Source: Thermodesulfovibrio sp. (lineage in GTDB: Bacteria; Nitrospirota; Thermodesulfovibrionia; Thermodesulfovibrionales; Thermodesulfovibrionaceae). Taken from it: a stretch of 12,641 nt of DNA. Each line of letters begins with the position of its first letter. The stretch's first letter is position 1. The stretch covers positions 1 to 12,641 of the forward strand of contig JAOAGB010000024.1 in assembly GCA_026415995.1 (NCBI GenBank), read 5' to 3'. Below the pieces are notes generated by a model, which searched no databases, was not told where the DNA came from, and worked only from the letters and a program-made list of their open reading frames with translations. Positions 6,209 through 12,641 of this stretch are shown piece after piece. The position numbers and the translations under genes were made by a program.

Positions 6209-7069
6209 ATAACAAAAGCCGTCCTTCCTGTTGCAGGGCTTGGCACGAGATTTCTTCCTGCCACAAAGGCTTCACCAAAAGAGATGCTTCCCATACTTGA
6301 TAAACCAATAATACAGTATGCCGTAGAAGAGGTTCAGAAAGTTGGAATAAAGGATTTTATATTTATAACAGGAAAACATAAAAGAGCCATTGAAGACCAC
6401 TTTGATAAGGCTACAGAACTCGAGGAAAGACTTATTAAAGCAGGAAAGCAGGAACTATTGAAAAAAATTAATTTTTTTGAACATCTAAATTTTGCTTTTA
6501 TAAGGCAAAAAGAACCAAAGGGACTTGGTGATGCCATACTCTGTGCTAAACCTTTTATACACGAAGAAGCCTTTGTTGTTATTTTAAGCGATGATGTTAT
6601 GGACCCTGATTATTCTGTATTAAAAGATATGATCGATATATATGAGGAAACAAAATCTCCTGTAATTGCCTTAGAAGAAGTGCCCTTTGATGAAGTGTCA
6701 AGGTATGGAATTATAGCCGGAAAGAAAATAAGAGAGGATTATTATTTAATAGAAGACATGATTGAGAAGCCTGAAAAATCAAGGGCTCCTTCCAATTTAG
6801 CCATTATTGGAAGATATATATTAACTCCATCTATATTTAGGTATCTTGAAAAACTACAGCCTGGTAAGGGTGGAGAAATTCAACTTACAGATGCTTTAAG
6901 AGCATTGTTGAGTGAAACCCCAATTTACGGATATAAAATAAAATGTCAAAGATATGATGCAGGAGAAAAATTTGGCTATTTAAAAACTATAATATATTTT
7001 GCTCTCAGAGACCCTGAAATTTCTGATGATTTTAGAAAATTTTTGAAAGAACAATTGTCCTGCATATAA
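6206..7069 (+). CDS. galU: UTP-glucose-1-phosphate uridylyltransferase GalU
   Basis: GalU makes UDP-glucose from UTP and glucose 1-phosphate in the cytoplasm, feeding LPS and glycan synthesis and galactose interconversion. The 287-residue product has the full bacterial signature set: GLGTRFLPATK (11-21) with ASPKEMLP (22-29) for nucleotide binding, SDD (128-130) for the metal site, EKP (187-189), GGEIQLTDA (222-230) and DAGEKFGYL (251-259). Its length agrees with the family (about 290). The frame stays open upstream through the tRNA gene to 6068, but that extension translates tRNA sequence and is not homologous, so I place the start at 6206 (6203 is the alternative). It follows tRNA-Leu by 24 nt and is probably co-transcribed with it. 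No clear terminator hairpin follows the stop. Confidence 0.96.
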   Translation: MITKAVLPVAGLGTRFLPATKASPKEMLPILDKPIIQYAVEEVQKVGIKDFIFITGKHKRAIEDHFDKATELEERLIKAGKQELLKKINFFEHLNFAFIRQKEPKGLGDAILCAKPFIHEEAFVVILSDDVMDPDYSVLKDMIDIYEETKSPVIALEEVPFDEVSRYGIIAGKKIREDYYLIEDMIEKPEKSRAPSNLAIIGRYILTPSIFRYLEKLQPGKGGEIQLTDALRALLSETPIYGYKIKCQRYDAGEKFGYLKTIIYFALRDPEISDDFRKFLKEQLSCI

Positions 7070-7113
7070 TTTTTAAAAACTTGTCTAAAAATAATCAAAA
7101 TTTATTAAAAAAC

Positions 7114-7122
7114 TGTTAAAAT
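7114..7122 (+). promoter_or_regulatory. Candidate extended -10 promoter of lon
   Basis: TGTTAAAAT provides a TGn extension plus TAAAAT, 5 of 6 matches to the -10 consensus. Transcription would begin near 7129, leaving a leader of about 30 nt that contains the lon ribosome binding site. No -35 stands out at 16-18 nt spacing, which an extended -10 can tolerate. No CIRCE inverted repeat (TTAGCACTC/GAGTGCTAA) is present. Confidence 0.38.
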
Positions 7123-7160
7123 GAAAAAGAAATATTAAAAATTTATAATCGGAGGAAAAA

Positions 7161-9575
7161 ATGGAAGATATAAAACAAGAGTTAGATAAAAATAATAATG
7201 AAAATTTTGATGGTAAAGAAGTGGAAGTTCCTGATGAATTACCGGTTTTAGCTGTAAGAGATATAGTAATTTTCCCAAACATGATAATTCCTCTTTTTGT
7301 TGGAAGAGATATCTCTGTTAAGGCAGTAGAACATGCTCTTAATACAAACAGACTAATTCTTCTACTTACTCAAAGAGATTTTAATGTAGAAGTTCCTCAA
7401 CCTTCAGACCTTTATGAGATAGGCACAGTTTGTATGATTATGAGAATGTTGAGACTTCCCGATGGTAGATTAAAAATTCTGGTTCAAGGTATTAGTAAAG
7501 CAAGGGCATTGGATTTTTATCAATCAGAAGGTTTCTATATGGCTAAAATAGAGAAGATTCAAGATGAAGTTATTAAAGACGTTACAATAGAACAGGAAGC
7601 TCTTATAAGAACAGTTAAAGAGCAACTTGAAAAGGTCATATCCTTAGGTAAAAACATTCCACCTGATGCTATGGTAATTATTGAAAACATTGATGAACCG
7701 GGAAGATTAGCTGATTTGATAGCTTCAAATCTTGGGCTAAAAAGTGATCAGGCTCAGGAAATCCTTGAGATAAATAATCCCATTGAAAGATTGAAGAAAA
7801 TAAATGATATTTTAAACAGAGAAATTCAACTTCTCACTATTCAACAAAAAATACAGAAGGATGCGAGAAATGAAATAGACAAGACACAAAGGGAGTATTT
7901 TTTAAGAGAGCAGTTAAAGGCTATACAGAGAGAATTGGGAGACATAGATGAGAAGGCTGAGGAAATAAACGAATTTAGAAAGAAAATAGAAGAAGCTAAA
8001 ATGCCTGATAAGGTAAGGGAGGAGGCTGAAAAGCAACTTAAAAGACTTGAAAGAATGCATCCTGATGCAGCAGAGTCAGCAGTTGTAAGAACCTATCTTG
8101 AGTGGCTTACAGAGCTTCCTTGGTCTCGCTCTACAGAAGACAGACTTGATATAAAATCAGCTAAAGCAGTTCTTGATAAGGACCACTATGACCTTGAAAA
8201 AATTAAGGAAAGAATACTGGAATATCTGAGCGTAAGAAAACTCAAAGAAAAGATGAAAGGACCAATTCTTTGTTTCATTGGTCCTCCCGGCGTTGGAAAA
8301 ACCTCCTTAGGACGTTCAATTGCAAGAGCCCTTGGTCGAGAGTTTGTAAGAATTTCCCTTGGTGGAGTGAGAGATGAAGCTGAGATAAGGGGGCACAGAA
8401 GAACCTATGTGGGAGCACTACCTGGTAGAATAATTCAAGGAATTAGACAGGCAGGCACTAATAATCCTGTGTTCATGCTTGATGAAATTGATAAACTCGG
8501 TATGGATTTTAGAGGAGACCCTTCAAGCGCTCTTCTTGAAGTGCTTGATCCAGAGCAGAACAATAGTTTCGTAGATCACTATCTTGCTGTTCCCTTTGAT
8601 TTAAGCAAAGTTATGTTTGTATGCACAGGAAACATAGCAGATACTATCCCTTCTGCCTTGAGGGACAGAATGGAGATTATATATCTTTCCGGTTATACAG
8701 AAGAAGAAAAGCTACAGATTGCAAAAAAATATCTTATACCAAAGCAACTTGATGAGCATGGACTAAATTCTTCAATTCTTAAAATCAGTGATAAAGCAAT
8801 TAGATATATAATTACCCATTACACAAGAGAGGCAGGAGTAAGAAATCTTGAAAGAGAAATTGCCAATCTATGCAGGAAGATAGCTAAGTATGTTGCTGAA
8901 GGTAAAAAGAAGAAGTTTTACATTACACCTCAGAAGGTTTCTAAATTCTTAGGTGCACCAAAATATCTTCCTGAAGAAGAACTTAAAAAGGAAGAAATTG
9001 GTGTTGCCACAGGTCTTGCATGGACTGAGGCAGGTGGGGATGTAATTTATATTGAAGCAACCACGATGAAAGGAAAGGGTAATCTAATTCTTACAGGACA
9101 ACTCGGAGATGTTATGAAAGAGTCTGCTCAGGCAGCTTTAAGTTATGTAAAATCAAAGGCAAAGGAATTAAAAGTAGATGAGAAACTTTTCAGTACTATG
9201 GACCTTCATATACATGTTCCTGCAGGTGCTATTCCAAAAGATGGTCCTTCAGCTGGAATTACAATGGCATCAGCAATTGCTTCTGTTTTTACAGGTAAGC
9301 CTTTAAGAAAAGATGTGGCGATGACAGGCGAGATTACTTTAAGGGGCAGAGTACTTCCCATCGGAGGCCTTAAGGAAAAGGTTCTTGCTGCCAAAAGAAT
9401 GGGAATAAAAACAGTTATAATTCCAAAAAGAAATAAAAAAGACCTTGAAGAGTTGCCTAAATATGTTAAGGAAGGAATGAAATTTATTCTTGCTGAATCT
9501 ATGGATGAAGTTTTAAAACATGTTTTTTCAAAGATTAAAACAAAAGAGACAAAAAAACAAAAAGTAGCTATTTAA
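7161..9575 (+). CDS. lon: ATP-dependent protease Lon (LonA, S16 family)
   Basis: Lon is a soluble cytoplasmic hexameric AAA+ serine protease that degrades misfolded and selected regulatory proteins. The 804 residues follow the LonA order: LonN substrate domain (about 27-215), coiled-coil/helical region (about 220-300), AAA+ module with GPPGVGKTS (374-382, Lys380), VFMLDEIDK (437-445, Walker B Asp441-Glu442) and ALRDRME (499-505, arginine finger region), then the protease domain (about 605-785). KDGPSAG (693-699) holds the nucleophile Ser697, and GGLKEK (735-740) holds Lys740; the 43-residue spacing matches the E. coli Ser679/Lys722 dyad. A GGAGG five nt before the ATG supports the start. There are no transmembrane segments, so it is not LonB. 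thiL starts 6 nt after the stop. Sequence and length are fully typical and intact. Confidence 0.98.
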   Translation: MEDIKQELDKNNNENFDGKEVEVPDELPVLAVRDIVIFPNMIIPLFVGRDISVKAVEHALNTNRLILLLTQRDFNVEVPQPSDLYEIGTVCMIMRMLRLPDGRLKILVQGISKARALDFYQSEGFYMAKIEKIQDEVIKDVTIEQEALIRTVKEQLEKVISLGKNIPPDAMVIIENIDEPGRLADLIASNLGLKSDQAQEILEINNPIERLKKINDILNREIQLLTIQQKIQKDARNEIDKTQREYFLREQLKAIQRELGDIDEKAEEINEFRKKIEEAKMPDKVREEAEKQLKRLERMHPDAAESAVVRTYLEWLTELPWSRSTEDRLDIKSAKAVLDKDHYDLEKIKERILEYLSVRKLKEKMKGPILCFIGPPGVGKTSLGRSIARALGREFVRISLGGVRDEAEIRGHRRTYVGALPGRIIQGIRQAGTNNPVFMLDEIDKLGMDFRGDPSSALLEVLDPEQNNSFVDHYLAVPFDLSKVMFVCTGNIADTIPSALRDRMEIIYLSGYTEEEKLQIAKKYLIPKQLDEHGLNSSILKISDKAIRYIITHYTREAGVRNLEREIANLCRKIAKYVAEGKKKKFYITPQKVSKFLGAPKYLPEEELKKEEIGVATGLAWTEAGGDVIYIEATTMKGKGNLILTGQLGDVMKESAQAALSYVKSKAKELKVDEKLFSTMDLHIHVPAGAIPKDGPSAGITMASAIASVFTGKPLRKDVAMTGEITLRGRVLPIGGLKEKVLAAKRMGIKTVIIPKRNKKDLEELPKYVKEGMKFILAESMDEVLKHVFSKIKTKETKKQKVAI

Positions 9576-9581
9576 CTTTTA

Positions 9582-10574
9582 ATGAAACAAAGCGAACTTG
9601 AGATTGCAAGAGAGATAATGAGTAGATTTCCATTTCCTGAAAATTTGGGAATTGGGATAGGAGATGATGCTGCTCTTTTAAGGTTAAAAAAGCCTGCAGT
9701 TCTTACTGCTGATTTAATGATAGAGGAAGTTCATTTTGATCTCAAATATAGTTCTTTTTATCATCTTGGTTTTAAAATTGTCTCTGTTAATGTAAGTGAT
9801 ATCTATGCAATGGGTGGAGACTTTAGAGGTTTTTTATTCTCTGTAGGATTACCACAAAATATTTCCGATGAGGAACTAAGGGAACTCTTTGATGGAATTA
9901 ATGAAGCTTTAAACTATTATGAAGGATACCTACTGGGTGGAGACCTTTCAAAGAGTGAAAAAGTTGTTCTTTCAGGTTTTGCAATAGGTGAGACTGATAA
10001 GCCTGTACTTAGAAAAGGTGCAGAGCCAGATGATATAGTTTTTATCACTTCCTATACAGGACTGTCATCGGCAGGATTTAATTTTCTTAAGAATCTCTCT
10101 CAGGACGAGAAAAAATTAGTAAAAACTGTCAAATATTTTAGAGATTTTAAGCTATATAACGATATTTTTGGAGTGAACATAAATGAACTCTTGGAAAGTC
10201 ATTTGATGCCTAAGGCAAGAAAGCCTGATAAATTTAGACACCTTGCAAAGGCTATGATTGATATAAGCGATGGATTACTCATTGATTTACACCGACTTTG
10301 TGAGGAAAATGAAGTAGGTGCGGAGATTTATTTACAAAAAATTCCCATACATCCTGCAGTTTTAAAAATTGCAGAATATTTAAATATTGAGCCAATGAAA
10401 TTAATTCTTTCTGGTGGTGAGGATTATGAACTTTTGGTTATCTCTAATCAAGATGATATAACAGCTCTCGGACTAATTCCTATTGGAAAAATAGTTAAAG
10501 GTAGAGGCATATATCTCATAGATCCTCTTAAGGGTAAAATTCCTGCTAAGCCTGAAGGTTGGCAGCATTTTTAA
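9582..10574 (+). CDS. thiL: Thiamine-monophosphate kinase ThiL
   Basis: ThiL phosphorylates thiamine monophosphate to the active cofactor thiamine diphosphate using ATP, the last step of bacterial thiamine biosynthesis. The 330-residue protein has the PurM-like ATP-binding fold with GIGDDAA (25-31), TAD (42-44), EEVHFD (48-53, where the family usually has VEGVHF), NVSDIYAMGG (70-79), GGD (119-121), DISDGLLIDL (227-236) and GGEDYELL (278-285). Acidic residues in GDD, SD and GGD bind magnesium and nucleotide. The ATG at 9582 follows the lon stop by 6 nt and has no recognisable Shine-Dalgarno, which suggests translation coupled to lon. No other thiamine genes are visible. Length and motif set are standard, so identity is secure. 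Confidence 0.95.
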   Translation: MKQSELEIAREIMSRFPFPENLGIGIGDDAALLRLKKPAVLTADLMIEEVHFDLKYSSFYHLGFKIVSVNVSDIYAMGGDFRGFLFSVGLPQNISDEELRELFDGINEALNYYEGYLLGGDLSKSEKVVLSGFAIGETDKPVLRKGAEPDDIVFITSYTGLSSAGFNFLKNLSQDEKKLVKTVKYFRDFKLYNDIFGVNINELLESHLMPKARKPDKFRHLAKAMIDISDGLLIDLHRLCEENEVGAEIYLQKIPIHPAVLKIAEYLNIEPMKLILSGGEDYELLVISNQDDITALGLIPIGKIVKGRGIYLIDPLKGKIPAKPEGWQHF

Positions 10575-10576
10575 TC

Positions 10577-11857
10577 ATGAAAAATTTCACCATAATAACT
10601 CTTGGATGTCCGAAGAATACCGTTGACTCCAGACATCTAATAGAGGCACTTAAAAGAGAAGGGTTTTTCTATGTGGAAGAATTTAAAAAGGCTGATTTTA
10701 TACTGATAAACACCTGCTGTTTTATTGGAGATGCAAAGGAAGAATCCGTTGAGGAGATTTTAACTGCCGCAAAGTTTAAGGCTGATAGAATTCTTATTGT
10801 GTTTGGATGCCTTTCAAAAAGATATGGAGACGAATTAAAAAGGGAAATTCCTGAGATTGATGCCATTTTTGGTGTTGATGAAAATATTGGAATAATTAAT
10901 TATATGAGAAAGTTTAAAGAGGAAAAAGTTGAATCTGGGAATAATGCCGATTACACTGTTGAACCAAAAAGTTATAGATATCTAAAAATAGCTGAAGGAT
11001 GTAGTCGCAAATGTAGTTTCTGCATAATACCTGATATTAGAGGTAAATTTAGAAGCATAACTCCTGAAAGCATAATAAAGGAAGCAGAGGAATTTGTACG
11101 GGCAGGTATCAAAGAGTTAATTTTAGTTGCCCAAGACATTACTCAGTATGGAAAGGATTTGAAAGGATATACTCTTAAAGAACTTCTTCGCGATTTATCA
11201 CAGATTAATGGTGATTTTTGGATAAGACTGCTTTATCTTTATCCTTCTGATATTGACGAAAAACTAATTCAAGTGATTGCAGAAGTAGAAAAAATAGTAA
11301 AATATCTTGATATACCCATGCAACATTCAGAAGAAAGAATTCTAAGGCTTATGGGAAGAAGAGGTACAAGAAAGGATTATCTGAGGAAGATAAGACAAAT
11401 GCGTGAAGCCATTCCTGGAGTTACCTTAAGGAGTACCTTTATTGTAGGTTTTCCTACTGAAACAGAAGCTGAATTTCAGAGCCTTGTAGATTTCATAGAA
11501 GAAGTTCAATTTGAACGCCTCGGAGTTTTTAAGTATTCAAGAGAAGAAGGCACTAAAGCTTATTATTTAAAAGGTCAGGTGCCTGAAACTGTAAAACAAA
11601 GAAGATATGATGAAGTAATGTCAAGGCAGGCGATAATTTCCCTTGAGAAAAACAGAACTCTCTTAGGTAAGAAATATGAGGCTTTGATAGACTATATTGA
11701 CGCAGATATGGCTATAGGAAGACTGTACTGTCATGCACCAGAGATAGATGGAGTTTTAATACTTGAAGACACAGGAAGTCTAAAGGCTGGAGAAAAAATA
11801 AAAGTTCTCATTACAGAAGCCTATGAGTATGACCTTAAGGGAGTTATAACTCAGTGA
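10577..11857 (+). CDS. rimO: Ribosomal protein uS12 methylthiotransferase RimO
   Basis: RimO is a radical-SAM enzyme that adds a methylthio group to the conserved aspartate of ribosomal protein S12. The 426 residues contain the N-terminal MTTase domain with Cys11 (TLGCPKN), Cys47 (INTCC) and Cys78 (FGCLS) for the auxiliary 4Fe-4S cluster, the radical-SAM CSRKCSFC (142-149: Cys142, Cys146, Cys149) and a C-terminal TRAM domain (about 360-426). LGCPKNTVDSR near the N-terminus is characteristic of RimO rather than MiaB. I start at the ATG 10577, two nt after the thiL stop, because MKNFTIITLGCPKN fits the family; a TTG at 10559 would add six residues and overlap thiL. Neither start has a well-placed Shine-Dalgarno. 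An extra cysteine (Cys48) follows cluster ligand Cys47, where glycine is common. The stop overlaps the GTG of the next gene. Confidence 0.95.
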   Translation: MKNFTIITLGCPKNTVDSRHLIEALKREGFFYVEEFKKADFILINTCCFIGDAKEESVEEILTAAKFKADRILIVFGCLSKRYGDELKREIPEIDAIFGVDENIGIINYMRKFKEEKVESGNNADYTVEPKSYRYLKIAEGCSRKCSFCIIPDIRGKFRSITPESIIKEAEEFVRAGIKELILVAQDITQYGKDLKGYTLKELLRDLSQINGDFWIRLLYLYPSDIDEKLIQVIAEVEKIVKYLDIPMQHSEERILRLMGRRGTRKDYLRKIRQMREAIPGVTLRSTFIVGFPTETEAEFQSLVDFIEEVQFERLGVFKYSREEGTKAYYLKGQVPETVKQRRYDEVMSRQAIISLEKNRTLLGKKYEALIDYIDADMAIGRLYCHAPEIDGVLILEDTGSLKAGEKIKVLITEAYEYDLKGVITQ

Positions 11858-12641
11858 AAAAATACTTAATTCCTCTTATCCTGTTTCTTTCCACCATTCT
11901 TACAACACTTTTTGCAGGTGCACTACAGCAGGGAATAAATCTAATCAAAGAACCCATGAGAATATGGGAAGGCTATCCTTTTTCAATAAGCATAATGACC
12001 ATACTTCTTGGACATGAAATGGGACATTATTTTGCCTCAAAAGCTCACAGAACAAAGGCAACCTTGCCCTATTTTATTCCAGCCCCCTCTATAATAGGAA
12101 CATTTGGTGCCTTTATCAAAATGAAGTCTCCAATCTTAACAAGAAAAGCCCTTATAGACATAGGAGCAACAGGCCCTATTATTGGCTTTGCCCTCTCTCT
12201 AATTGCCTGCATAATAGGTTTAAATATGTCAAAGATAATACCTGTAAACCCTGCGGAAGAGCTATTCATGCTTGGAGATTCTATTTTATTTTCTCTACTT
12301 GTAAAATTTACGCTTGGAAGTATTCCATCAGGTCAGGATGTTCTTTTACATCCTGTTGCTTTTGCTGGATGGATAGGACTTTTTGTAACCTCAATGAATC
12401 TTTTGCCTGTAGGACAGCTTGATGGTGGACACATAGCCTATGCTCTTTTTGGCAGATGGCATTTTTATATTTCAAGGATATTCCTTTTTACCATTGCTGT
12501 AATAGGAGTGTTCTACTGGTATGGTTGGCTTGTATGGGTTTTATTGCTTATTTTCTTAGGTATAGACCATCCACCAATTTTAATTTGGGAAAGCAGGCTA
12601 ACCTTAGGTCGAAGATTGATTGGTGCAATATCTTTTATAAT
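11854..12641 (+). CDS. Site-2 protease-like M50 membrane metalloprotease (partial, C-terminus outside window)
   Basis: This is a polytopic intramembrane zinc protease of the S2P family, cut by the right edge after 262 codons. It begins with a hydrophobic segment (about 4-22), then the first catalytic motif HEMGH (54-58) in a membrane-embedded helix, a conserved TLPYFIPAPSIIGTFGAFIK loop (70-89), further hydrophobic helices (about 104-123), and the second motif NLLPVGQLDGGH (182-193), whose Asp190 is the expected third zinc ligand. Two more hydrophobic segments follow (about 208-236). The HPVAFAGWIGLFVTSMNLLPVGQLDGGH pattern (visible across 166-193) resembles the EGY/plant-type S2P branch rather than RseP, and no PDZ domain is visible. 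The start is a GTG that overlaps the rimO stop as GTGA, so it is the last visible member of the lon-thiL-rimO unit. Its substrate is unknown. Confidence 0.88.
   Translation, partial: MKKYLIPLILFLSTILTTLFAGALQQGINLIKEPMRIWEGYPFSISIMTILLGHEMGHYFASKAHRTKATLPYFIPAPSIIGTFGAFIKMKSPILTRKALIDIGATGPIIGFALSLIACIIGLNMSKIIPVNPAEELFMLGDSILFSLLVKFTLGSIPSGQDVLLHPVAFAGWIGLFVTSMNLLPVGQLDGGHIAYALFGRWHFYISRIFLFTIAVIGVFYWYGWLVWVLLLIFLGIDHPPILIWESRLTLGRRLIGAISFI

Noticed and set aside
7070..7113. Possible terminator between galU and lon (TTTTTAAAAA and nearby A/T tracts)
   Set aside because: There is no G+C-containing stem followed by a T-run on the plus strand, so an intrinsic terminator cannot be supported.
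7144..7149. Perfect TATAAT upstream of lon
   Set aside because: It lies so close to the start codon that transcription would begin inside or after the Shine-Dalgarno (7151-7155), and no -35 is present at the right distance.
12069..12269. 66-codon minus-strand open frame
   Set aside because: It is antisense to the M50 protease between its two catalytic motifs and has no independent support.

Overview
This 12.6 kb window is a compact, A+T-rich bacterial chromosome segment with no insertion sequences, phage genes or CRISPR. LpxB, a BamD-like lipoprotein and a BepA-like M48 lipoprotein point to a diderm (Gram-negative-type) bacterium that makes lipid A. The A+T richness, heavy use of AGA/AGG arginine codons, very tight gene packing and general protein style suggest a lineage such as Nitrospirota (Thermodesulfovibrio-like). 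That assignment is inference and was not tested by any search.

The window has two divergent transcription units separated by about 110 bp of A+T-rich DNA (5986-6095). The left unit (5985 down to 1 and beyond, minus strand) reads, in transcription order: divergent MoaE-like protein, M48 metalloprotease lipoprotein with TPRs, acylphosphatase, BamD-like TPR lipoprotein, precorrin-2 dehydrogenase/sirohydrochlorin ferrochelatase-like protein, Gfo/Idh/MocA sugar dehydrogenase, DegT-family sugar aminotransferase, and lpxB, which is cut by the window edge. Most junctions overlap or abut, so it looks like one operon. Its core theme is outer-membrane biogenesis: a BAM lipoprotein, an outer-membrane quality-control protease and lipid A synthesis. 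Cofactor genes (MoaE-like, siroheme) are embedded in it.

The right unit (6096 to the window end, plus strand) reads tRNA-Leu(UAA), galU, lon, thiL, rimO and a site-2-protease-like membrane metalloprotease cut by the window edge. galU begins only 24 nt after the tRNA. lon has its own promoter candidate and a strong ribosome binding site. lon, thiL, rimO and the M50 gene are joined by very short gaps or overlaps. UDP-glucose synthesis, ATP-dependent proteolysis, thiamine diphosphate synthesis, S12 methylthiolation and intramembrane proteolysis make this a housekeeping cluster.

The most interesting signal is the dehydrogenase plus aminotransferase pair placed directly before lpxB. This arrangement recalls GnnA/GnnB, which make a UDP-GlcNAc analogue with a 3-amino group and so give lipid A with extra amide-linked acyl chains. 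Secondary points are a MoaE-like protein that keeps one catalytic lysine but lacks the other, a siroheme synthase-like protein with a substituted catalytic aspartate and a remodelled loop, and a tRNA gene that appears to lead an mRNA. I saw no clearly unprecedented system; most of the window is ordinary housekeeping.
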